From NCBI GenBank assembly GCA_003453735.1, contig DMNE01000069.1, forward strand, positions 8,849 through 14,827: a stretch of DNA of 5,979 nucleotides, written 5' to 3'. The first letter of the stretch is position 1, and every line of letters begins with the position of its first letter. The translations under genes and the position numbers were made by a program. Under the pieces are notes generated by a model. The model made no database searches. It was not told the DNA's origin and saw only the letters and a list, made by a program, of their open reading frames with translations. Of the stretch, positions 1-5,564 are shown piece after piece. This DNA is from Nitrospiraceae bacterium (GTDB lineage: Bacteria; Nitrospirota; Thermodesulfovibrionia; Thermodesulfovibrionales; UBA9159).

Positions 1-148
1 TAACAACCTCCCAGTGGGCCTCGGTCATCGTGACTTCCTCTAATGTCGCTAGGTGTTCTGCTAGTCCCTTGGTCCAGTCATCGAGGTTTAACAAATAACC
101 ATCCTCATCAACCTCGTATTGCTTTCCCTGAAATTCCATCATCGGCAT
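1..148 (-). CDS. dsrC: DsrC/TusE-family sulfur carrier protein, N-terminal part (runs off the left edge)
   Basis: The 49 visible codons read MPMMEFQGKQYEVDEDGYLL, followed by NLDDWTKGLAEHL and ending TEAHWEVV. This matches the start of DsrC: a short beta strand, then the VDEDGYL and NLxDW motifs, then the T-E-x-HW helix. In dissimilatory sulfite reduction DsrC binds DsrAB in the cytoplasm and carries the sulfur product as a trisulfide between two C-terminal cysteines, which the DsrMKJOP membrane complex then reduces. Those cysteines would lie beyond the window, so a true DsrC cannot be separated here from TusE or from DsrC-like paralogs lacking one cysteine. The ATG at 148 is chosen because AGGAG lies 8 nt upstream (minus strand, about 157-161); ATGs at 142 and 139 are worse placed. 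The DsrN-like gene upstream supports a dsr role. It is separated from the preceding gene by 168 nt and may have its own promoter. Confidence 0.9.
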   Translation of the reverse strand, partial: MPMMEFQGKQYEVDEDGYLLNLDDWTKGLAEHLATLEEVTMTEAHWEVV

Positions 149-185
149 ATGTTCTTCTCCTTTCTAAAAGTTTTTTCCTCAACGG

Positions 186-201
186 AAGGGATAACTCCCT
201 T
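186..201 (-). other. Small hairpin in the dsrC leader
   Basis: AAGGGA and TCCCTT can pair as a perfect 6-bp stem around the loop GTTA (minus strand). It lies about 38-53 nt upstream of the dsrC ATG. No U-tract follows on the minus strand, so it is not a clear intrinsic terminator. It could be a leader structure or chance. Confidence 0.25.
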
Positions 202-257
202 TTCAGCTTTTTCGAGCATTACGCTGTTAAAAGTAAAATCGCGTCGGGTTATAAACC

Positions 258-284
258 ATAATACAAGACCGCCACTATGGTCAA
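258..284 (-). promoter_or_regulatory. Possible sigma70-like promoter for dsrC
   Basis: On the minus strand TTGACC (279-284) is followed after 15 nt by TATTAT (258-263). Both hexamers are good but the spacing is short. The 168-nt gap between the Cys-rich gene and dsrC is AT-rich and long enough for a separate promoter, which would suit DsrC, commonly much more abundant than other Dsr proteins. Transcription would start about 100 nt before the ATG. Confidence 0.3.
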
Positions 285-316
285 ATAAAAATAACTTATC
301 GGCAAATTTGTGACAT

Positions 317-673
317 TTATTTGGTAGTATAGCTCGCCTTAATGAATACTATCTTTCCCGAAGAATCCAATCGGCGTATCTCACTTACCGGAGACAACCG
401 ATGAATCCTTGCATTATACGTAAACACAGCCTCCGTGTAAGCACCTTCGGCAACCTGACCCCAGTCTTCTCCGAACGCCAGAACAAGCGCGTCAAGGTAT
501 GCTTCGCCCACATTATGCCCAGTCGGGTCAAGGGAATAGACAGCCCCACAGCTGCATCTTCCTCCGATACACTGCCCCATCTCTGTCTTTATATTCTCAG
601 GCTCTTTGAGGAATTCTTTGCAGAAAGGGCACTTCGCAACTTCATCTTTGTCTTCTCTTACCCTTGGCCTCAA
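317..673 (-). CDS. Small cysteine-rich (zinc-ribbon-like) protein of the dsr neighbourhood, function unknown
   Basis: A 118-residue open frame that I cannot assign to a named family. It has CPFC at residues 15-18, then a CIGGRCSC cluster (Cys35, Cys40, Cys42) followed by GAVY and TGHNVGEAYLDALV (51-64). The CxxC plus CxxxxCxC arrangement suggests a zinc-ribbon or rubredoxin-like metal site at the N-terminus; the conserved-looking TGHN-GEA helix that follows suggests a real family rather than a chance frame. No signal peptide or membrane segment is visible, so it is probably cytoplasmic. It lies 54 nt after the HEAT-like gene and 168 nt before dsrC, all on one strand. The start is doubtful: the only start codon is TTG at 673, an in-frame TGA lies just upstream (680-682), and there is no clear ribosome binding site. 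A second open frame (731 to 642) runs into it and may be its true N-terminus, displaced by one base. Confidence 0.75.
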   Translation of the reverse strand: MRPRVREDKDEVAKCPFCKEFLKEPENIKTEMGQCIGGRCSCGAVYSLDPTGHNVGEAYLDALVLAFGEDWGQVAEGAYTEAVFTYNARIHRLSPVSEIRRLDSSGKIVFIKASYTTK

Positions 674-727
674 CGGAAGTCACATTCTCATTAGTTGCGG
701 TATCATAGAACGGGTCAGCAAGAAATG

Positions 728-1378
728 TCAAACAACATCATGGAGTTTTTTCAACGTCCTCCTTGCGATATCCCCGACGGTAGTCTCTTTTAATTTGGAG
801 TCCTCATACATCTTCACTCTCGCTCGGTCAGCGATCATGCCTTTAATCTTGTCTTGAACCTCCGAGATATTCATTCGGGAAATAGCCAAAAGTGCAAGAC
901 TTCTCACAAGCGGATCCTCATGGTTAAGGTATCGCACGGCAAGTTCTGTCGCGCCGGTAACAGGACTGATTCCCGCATCAGCAATCCTGCCCATCGCCCA
1001 GAGTACTCCCTTCAGGAACATCTCCTCCTCGTGGAATGAAAAGATAAGAGGAGGGATATCCGCAAACGCTTCAGGGCTGTTTCTGACTATCTCGCCCAAC
1101 ATCTCAGGGGCGCTCCATCCGATCCCCCCTGACTCCTCTCTGATAGACCATAGCAAGCGCTGAACAACATTCCTCACTACTAAGGGGTCTTTATTGGTAA
1201 CGGCACCAGCGGCCTTTCCCATAGCTTCAATAGCCCTCCAGCATAAGAGGTCCTCTTTATCGTAGGTGAGCGAGATCAAGACACTGAAGGCCTTCTTATT
1301 CCCCATAGCACGATGCACGACCTTCTTAAAATCCATCGCCAGGAGTGCATCCTTTATTTCTTCTCTTAATGCAGCCAT
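728..1378 (-). CDS. HEAT-repeat-like helical protein (DVU0298-like), dsr-linked
   Basis: This 216-residue, almost wholly helical protein has repeated two-helix units of the HEAT/armadillo kind: LLCWRAIEAMGKAA (44-57), the stretch RLLWSIREESGGIGW (74-88) followed by SAPEMLGEIV, then MFLKGVLWAMGRIADAG (120-136) and DPLVRSLALLAISRM (155-169). From memory it resembles HEAT-repeat proteins of sulfate reducers of the DVU0298 type, whose biochemical role I do not know; that assignment is not verified. HEAT proteins usually form curved protein-binding scaffolds. No signal peptide or transmembrane helix is seen, so it is likely cytoplasmic. The ATG at 1378 is the first start after an in-frame TAA just upstream, with a weak GAGAG element before it. 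It follows the DsrN-like gene by 98 nt, in which I see no good terminator, so cotranscription is plausible. Its stop overlaps by 4 nt (TTGA) a possible start of the next small gene. Confidence 0.88.
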   Translation of the reverse strand: MAALREEIKDALLAMDFKKVVHRAMGNKKAFSVLISLTYDKEDLLCWRAIEAMGKAAGAVTNKDPLVVRNVVQRLLWSIREESGGIGWSAPEMLGEIVRNSPEAFADIPPLIFSFHEEEMFLKGVLWAMGRIADAGISPVTGATELAVRYLNHEDPLVRSLALLAISRMNISEVQDKIKGMIADRARVKMYEDSKLKETTVGDIARRTLKKLHDVV

Positions 1379-1476
1379 TTTTTATCTCTCGTACGGATGC
1401 TCGATTTCAGAAACATGCCGGTATCAAACGCTTTTGTCCAGATTATTGTCCGTGTGTGCGTCAATACCGACAGTAT

Positions 1477-2883
1477 TTAATTCTTGAACAAGGCCTTTTT
1501 CCCCTTGAATTGCACGGCCTGTCTCACCATGCCCTCTCCCCACTCTTTTGCTCCACAGGCGTGAAGATGGGTATAGGTTGCAAGGACGTTATGAAAATAG
1601 ATGCCATCCATCTTTCCATATAGCCCGTGCCCTCTCTTCATCTTAAAGGCATAAGACAATTGATCACTCTCTTCAGGAGCATTAACCGGTTTAGAATAGT
1701 GAAACTCGTGCCCCTTCAGAACCGTTCCCTGAGGATAAAAAGGATTGTTGTTTACCACCTCCACTATGGAGTATCCATGCGCCTGAGGTCTTTTTTCGAG
1801 GGAAAAGACAAGGGGGAAAATCCCTGCCATAGGATAGTTCCTGTCACCCAGCAAAAGTCCTTCGCCTAAGTACATGAGTCCGCCACATTCGGCATAAACA
1901 GGAAGCCCTTCCTCGACGGCACTCCGGAGGGATTCACGAAATGATAGATTTTCTGCAAGGGCTATCGCATGCGTTTCAGGGAAGCCGCCGCCTATGTAAA
2001 GGGCATCGATATCAGGCAGCTCTTTTTCCGAGAGGGCACTTATTTCGATGAGGGTAGCACCGTGAGCCTTGAGTTCCTCAAAGTTTTCCGGGTAATAGAA
2101 CTGGAATGCAGAGTCCTTGATTACGCCGATTCTCAGTGATAAATGACGGGTGATGAGTGACGGGCGTGGGACTTCTGGAGTCTCTAAAGGTTCCACCTCT
2201 CTCGCAATGCGGAGGATCTGATCGATATCAAGGTAATTATTTGCTAAGTCCTCAGCAAATGCAATCCCCCGTTCTATATCCGGATGTTCCTGATATGGTG
2301 TTAATCCCATATGACGCTCGGGGAATTCTCCTGCCGGCAACCTCGGTATTGCCCCGAGGACTGGTAACGAACAATACCGACCTATGGCAGCACGAATCAC
2401 AGATTCATGCCTGCTTCCTGACACCTGATTGAGAACAACACCCTTTATCTGCACATCCCTGTCCAGATTCAGACAGCCTAGCACTAATGCCGCGGCTGTC
2501 CGCGTCATTTTTGTGCAGTCGATAACCAGTATGACGGGGGATTTCAGAAGCTTTGCCAGTTCTGCTGTGCTGTAAGAGCCTTCCGTATCCATACCGTCAT
2601 ATAAACCTCTGTTGCCCTCGATAACTGCTATATCGCCGGTACAATGGGAAATGAAGGAGTCCAGGATCTTCTCTTTAGAGATGAGGAAGGGGTCAAGATT
2701 ATAGCACGGGTTTTTAGCAGCAACTGACATCCAGCCGGCGTCTATGTAATCAGGGCCTTTCTTAAAAGGTATCACGGCGAGACCCTTCAGAGACCTTAAC
2801 GCTGCGATTAAACCGAGGGAAACAGTTGTTTTGCCTGAACCGCCTTTGAGCCCGGCAATGACCAGTCTTGGATGATTCGTCAT
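1477..2883 (-). CDS. dsrN: CbiA-type glutamine-dependent amidotransferase, probably DsrN (siroheme amidase of dissimilatory sulfite reductase)
   Basis: At 468 residues this is a full-length member of the cobyrinate a,c-diamide synthase (CbiA/CobB) family. The N-terminal ATP-binding domain has the P-loop GLKGGSGKTT (11-20), KKGPDYIDAGW (41-51), NLDPFL (62-67) and EGNRGLYDG (89-97). After a linker (about 232-250) comes a glutamine amidotransferase domain with GGGFPE (298-303), AECGGLMYLGE (331-341, nucleophile Cys333), HGYS, GHEFHYS (391-397) and YTHLH (437-441, probable catalytic His). It should transfer glutamine ammonia to macrocycle carboxylates using ATP. CbiA amidates cobyrinate; the DsrN subgroup amidates siroheme for DsrAB. 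Sequence reading alone does not separate them, but the same-strand dsrC downstream and the absence of other cobalamin genes favour DsrN. The ATG at 2883 puts the P-loop at the usual position; no ribosome binding site is visible and a promoter-like -10 lies only 8 nt upstream. The linker carries an unusual heptanucleotide repeat. Confidence 0.9.
   Translation of the reverse strand: MTNHPRLVIAGLKGGSGKTTVSLGLIAALRSLKGLAVIPFKKGPDYIDAGWMSVAAKNPCYNLDPFLISKEKILDSFISHCTGDIAVIEGNRGLYDGMDTEGSYSTAELAKLLKSPVILVIDCTKMTRTAAALVLGCLNLDRDVQIKGVVLNQVSGSRHESVIRAAIGRYCSLPVLGAIPRLPAGEFPERHMGLTPYQEHPDIERGIAFAEDLANNYLDIDQILRIAREVEPLETPEVPRPSLITRHLSLRIGVIKDSAFQFYYPENFEELKAHGATLIEISALSEKELPDIDALYIGGGFPETHAIALAENLSFRESLRSAVEEGLPVYAECGGLMYLGEGLLLGDRNYPMAGIFPLVFSLEKRPQAHGYSIVEVVNNNPFYPQGTVLKGHEFHYSKPVNAPEESDQLSYAFKMKRGHGLYGKMDGIYFHNVLATYTHLHACGAKEWGEGMVRQAVQFKGKKALFKN
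2135..2162 (+). repeat. Four tandem heptanucleotide units inside the dsrN-like gene
   Basis: The units agtgata, aatgacg, ggtgatg and agtgacg fit the 7-nt consensus RRTGAYR. They fall in the stretch that encodes the linker between the ATP-binding and amidotransferase domains (about residues 241-250, ITRHLSLR region). A period of 7 is not a multiple of 3, so copy changes in other than threes would shift the frame. The repeat may be a diverged copy of an intergenic heptamer array that was tolerated in a linker. Confidence 0.6.
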
Positions 2884-2891
2884 ATTTTTTT

Positions 2892-2919
2892 ATTATACTT
2901 TATATCCATCCCCTTGAAA
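2892..2919 (-). promoter_or_regulatory. Candidate sigma70-like promoter of the dsrN-like gene
   Basis: On the minus strand TTTCAA (2914-2919) and a consensus TATAAT (2892-2897) are separated by 16 nt. Transcription would begin about 2885-2887, only a few nucleotides before the ATG at 2883. This fits the lack of a Shine-Dalgarno sequence and suggests a leaderless or nearly leaderless message. The -35 element lies within a small inverted repeat (CCCCT/AGGGG, 2910-2925). The very AT-rich context could also produce a TATAAT by chance. Confidence 0.45.
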
Positions 2920-2925
2920 TAGGGG

Positions 2926-2998
2926 GCACCTGGAAGGCGGAGCCTGCTACGGATGTCACATGGGAAAAAATCCCTAACTTCTTGCAAAGGCCGACATC
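2926..2998 (-). other. Intergenic region after the ClC gene with weak inverted repeats
   Basis: Just after the ClC stop, GATGTC/GACATC (2993-2998 and 2952-2957) can pair around a 35-nt loop that includes the smaller GGGA-TTTTT-TCCC hairpin (2962-2974). A further AGGC/GCCT hairpin lies at 2935-2945. None has the long GC stem followed by a U-tract of a standard intrinsic terminator, so termination between the ClC and dsrN genes is likely from context but not shown. No gene is seen here. Confidence 0.3.
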
Positions 2999-4795
2999 TC
3001 AGCCCGAGAATAATTCTTCATACTCTTCTAGAACCTTCGTGATGTGATCTCTGGTAATCACACCCACCACCCTATGAGAGTCGGTGTTTTTCTTATCAGA
3101 CACTACAATAGCAAGTGATGCCTCGCAGTTTTGAAGCTTTTCAATGATACGCAAGACGGTATCTGTATCTTTGACAAGGATAAAATTCTTCAAAATCTTT
3201 TCCTTAAAGTCAAATTTGGCCTCCGCTTCCACCTGTTTTTTCGTTATAGACTCTTTTGACAGTGCTCCGATGATTTTGTCATCCTCATAGAAGATAAGAT
3301 GCGATATCTCAGGATTTGCTAACTTTCGTGCGATGAGGCCAGTTTCGGATAACTCAATTGTTTCAATATTTGTGTCCATGAGATCCCTCGTCCGTTTAGC
3401 ATGAAGCAGGTCTGCTTGCAGCGTATCCGGGACGGCGTACCCTCTCCGCACCAGCTTCAATGTATAGATGCTCTCTCTTGAAAGCAATTTTCTCATTCCG
3501 TAGCTGAGAGCCACTGTAATTGTCATCGGAAGTATGACATTCTGATCGAGGGTCATCTCGAATATCATGACAATCGCGGTTATCGCCGCGCCGGTCGTTC
3601 CTGCAACCATGCCCGCCATGCCTGCCACCGCAAAGGCTGCGGGATCGATTCCGAGACCGGGGATCAGGAAGTCCAATAAGAATCCATAGGCGCCTCCGGC
3701 TGTGGCACCCATGAAGAGAGAAGGAGAGAAAATGCCCCCTGAACCTCCGGCAGCCAGGGTCAGCGATGTTGCGAACAGTTTCAACAGGCAAAGCGCTATG
3801 AGAAACGAGATAGCAGGTATCTTCCCGGTGAGCACGTCCTGTATGACGGCGTAGCCCACCCCCTCAATGTAGTAATGGCCGGAGGCAAGCTTAAGAAGGT
3901 AAATGGCAATGCCGAATATGAGCATTCCGCCCAAGTTGCGAACATACGGGTTTTTCCCCAGGCGTCCGGTGAAGAAGTCTTCAAGGCCATAGAGAACTCT
4001 TATGAAAGCTGTTGAGGCGAGCCCCATGAGCACGCCGAGGCCGGCGTATAAGGCGAGAAGCCATGGACTCGCAAGGTGGAAGTAAGGTTTCTCGAGTGAG
4101 GGAATCACAAAGGAAGGATGGACACCGAAAAAGAGTCGGCCGATATAAGTGGCGATAGCGGTCGCTATGATAAGGGGAACCAGAGTCTTTACGCTTACCT
4201 CGTGGAGAATGAGTTCAGCTGCGAACAGGACCCCGCCGATCGGAGTATTGAAAGTTGCCGCGATTCCGCCGCCTGCTCCGGCAGCTACGAGAACAATACG
4301 CTGTCTCGGGGACATGGCGAAGAGCTGTCCCATGGTGGAACCGAAAGAAGATCCGATTTGGACTATCGGACCTTCCCTCCCGACAGATCCGCCGCTTCCA
4401 ATGCAAAGCGCAGACGCAAGGGATTTGATAACGGCGACCACAGGCCTGATGACTCCCTTACTGTAGTAGACTGCGTACATAACTTCGGGCACACCGTGCC
4501 CACGCGCCTCAGGAGCGAATGCCTCTATAAGGGCGGTCACAATAAGAGTGCCCATTACCGGAATCACAATTAAGAAAGTTCCCCAAGGGCTGTCGGGCGT
4601 ATGGACATTGGCGTCATAAACTGTGGATATTGTGCCGAGGAAGAAGAGATTGTGAAAGAACGCGATGAGCGCCCTGAAAATGACTGCACCAAGGCCGGAG
4701 ACAACGCCGACCGCAACAGTTAAAAGCGAGAACTTGAACAGTCCGAGCGATCTTTGTGTTCTTGTCTCTCTAAATTCTGCACGCACCATAGCCAA
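2999..4795 (-). CDS. ClC-family chloride channel/transporter with C-terminal CBS domains
   Basis: A 598-residue inner-membrane protein with a ClC core (about 20-445) and a cytoplasmic CBS pair (about 465-590, from RTRDLMD to ITRDHITKVLE). The anion-site motifs are clear: GHGVPE (99-104), GSGGSVGREGP (133-143, gating glutamate Glu141), FNTPIGGVLFAAEL (182-195), GGSGGIFSPSL (350-360) and the pore tyrosine in ESIYTLKL (Tyr444). ClC proteins act as dimers and move chloride or similar anions either as channels or as 2Cl-/H+ exchangers; CBS domains often bind adenine nucleotides and tune gating. At the position of the internal proton glutamate of E. coli ClC (Glu203) this protein appears to have Leu195, after a conserved Glu194; loss of that glutamate is typical of channels. 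The chosen TTG at 4795 has AGGAG 13 nt upstream (4809-4813); ATG at 4789 is nearly as likely. It has its own promoter and no evident tie to the dsr genes downstream. Confidence 0.95.
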   Translation of the reverse strand: MAMVRAEFRETRTQRSLGLFKFSLLTVAVGVVSGLGAVIFRALIAFFHNLFFLGTISTVYDANVHTPDSPWGTFLIVIPVMGTLIVTALIEAFAPEARGHGVPEVMYAVYYSKGVIRPVVAVIKSLASALCIGSGGSVGREGPIVQIGSSFGSTMGQLFAMSPRQRIVLVAAGAGGGIAATFNTPIGGVLFAAELILHEVSVKTLVPLIIATAIATYIGRLFFGVHPSFVIPSLEKPYFHLASPWLLALYAGLGVLMGLASTAFIRVLYGLEDFFTGRLGKNPYVRNLGGMLIFGIAIYLLKLASGHYYIEGVGYAVIQDVLTGKIPAISFLIALCLLKLFATSLTLAAGGSGGIFSPSLFMGATAGGAYGFLLDFLIPGLGIDPAAFAVAGMAGMVAGTTGAAITAIVMIFEMTLDQNVILPMTITVALSYGMRKLLSRESIYTLKLVRRGYAVPDTLQADLLHAKRTRDLMDTNIETIELSETGLIARKLANPEISHLIFYEDDKIIGALSKESITKKQVEAEAKFDFKEKILKNFILVKDTDTVLRIIEKLQNCEASLAIVVSDKKNTDSHRVVGVITRDHITKVLEEYEELFSG

Positions 4796-4823
4796 GTAAA
4801 AATATATTCTCCTGGATAGATAA

Positions 4824-4852
4824 AGTATAGTTGACTTTCATCCAGCGTGCAA
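4824..4852 (-). promoter_or_regulatory. Sigma70-like promoter of the ClC gene
   Basis: On the minus strand TTGCAC (4847-4852) and TATACT (4824-4829) are separated by the optimal 17 nt. Transcription would start near 4817, leaving a leader of about 20-25 nt that contains the AGGAG ribosome binding site at 4809-4813. The order and spacing of promoter, binding site and start are mutually consistent. Confidence 0.6.
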
Positions 4853-4920
4853 GGAGAGTTGTATCAAGAAACCTCCGCGATATACGTGCCCACTGTATGT
4901 GTAAAGGCTTGCAAGAAATA

Positions 4921-4934
4921 GATACCATGGTATC
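4921..4934. repeat. Perfect 14-nt palindrome upstream of the ClC gene
   Basis: GATACCATGGTATC equals its own reverse complement. It lies about 70 nt upstream of the ClC -35 element, in the 240-nt gap between that gene and the tnpB remnant. It could be a binding site for a dimeric regulator or part of the old end of the mobile element; nothing else in the sequence decides between these. A partly overlapping CCATG/CATGG repeat extends to 4939. Confidence 0.5.
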
Positions 4935-5035
4935 ATGGGAGAAGAGGTCTCGGAGCGCGGAAGCATAGTCCCGGGCTCGGCTTCCATAGAAGTATATTTG
5001 ATGAAATCCAACAAAGACCGTGGGCAGTATGAAAC

Positions 5036-5564
5036 TTAAGCAGTTCTTGTAGCCTTCCACTCCCACAACCACTCTAAAGGTGAAGCATACCTGTTGTCTT
5101 TAAGGTGGAACGGGGAGCGGAAAAGCTTCCTGCTGCCGAAGCACAGACGAACCTTCCCGACCTTGCGGTCAGCCTTCATTGTGCCAAGATGCTCCTGCAG
5201 TATACCTATCCGCCTTTGTTTCTGATGCTTCCTTGCGGGATCAACTATCCTCTTAACCACCCTCTTCGCCTTGGCAATCCGTTGCTCCAGTTCCCGGATC
5301 AAACCGCTTTGGCGTTCCCTGATCGACTTGATCATGCCTTTGAGTCCTGCTGCCAGACTGTTAAACTGCCTCGCCGTGATCCCAAATCGAGGCAGAAACT
5401 CACGCTTCAAGGTTGTGAGGTCTCCGTCAGATTGAAGTCGCGCGAACAGAGTCCTCTCTGCCTTGCCGTAACCTGAGGCATAATGCGGAAAGGATCGCAT
5501 CTGCCTCAGGAGTAGAAGCCGGGCGTGCTTGATAAGTGCGATGCTCCCTGACGCTCATGCTCAT
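5036..5564 (-). pseudogene. tnpB: Broken tnpB (IS607/IS605-type RNA-guided nuclease), frameshifted and C-terminally truncated
   Basis: Reading from the ATG at 5564 gives MSMSVREHRTYQARP, then TPEADAILSA. The frame must shift by one base at about 5483 (an extra T in GCATTATGCC on the minus strand) to continue as YASGYGKAERTLFARL, REFLPRFGITARQFNSL, KVRLCFGSRKLF and finally EWLWEWKATRTA. This is the N-terminal third of the large TnpB group in which RLCFGS and EWLxxWRAARS are typical. TnpB proteins are RuvC-type nucleases guided by an RNA from the element end. Here only about 175 residues remain; the RuvC acidic residues and zinc finger are absent, so no nuclease activity is expected. The start overlaps the tnpA stop by 4 nt (ATGA), the normal coupled arrangement. 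The sequence after the stop at 5036-5038 shows no TnpB similarity in any frame, so the break near 5040 is a deletion or insertion junction. Confidence 0.88.

Noticed and set aside
43..313. Plus-strand frames of 72 and 64 codons at the left end
   Set aside because: They run antisense to the dsrC start and its leader and have no ribosome binding site or known motif.
2135..2162. CRISPR-like or satellite array
   Set aside because: Only four 7-nt units with no spacers; it is a short tandem repeat and not a CRISPR array.
2952..2998. Intrinsic terminator after the ClC gene
   Set aside because: The pairings are short or widely spaced and no U-tract follows the stem, so I list it only as weak inverted repeats.
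3396..3791. 131-codon minus-strand frame rich in Arg and Ser
   Set aside because: It is an out-of-frame reading of the ClC gene with biased, repetitive composition and no family features.
4118..4573. Long plus-strand open frames of 151 and 105 codons opposite the ClC gene
   Set aside because: They are antisense shadows of the conserved ClC core, whose motifs are unmistakable on the minus strand.
4796..5035. Guide-RNA (omega RNA) segment of the IS607 element
   Set aside because: The position after tnpB is right, but tnpB is truncated and I see no convincing conserved fold or element end to support it.
4770..5072. 100-codon minus-strand open frame spanning the ClC upstream region
   Set aside because: It overlaps the ClC start, its promoter and the end of the tnpB remnant, has no recognisable motif, and its composition looks like translated intergenic DNA.
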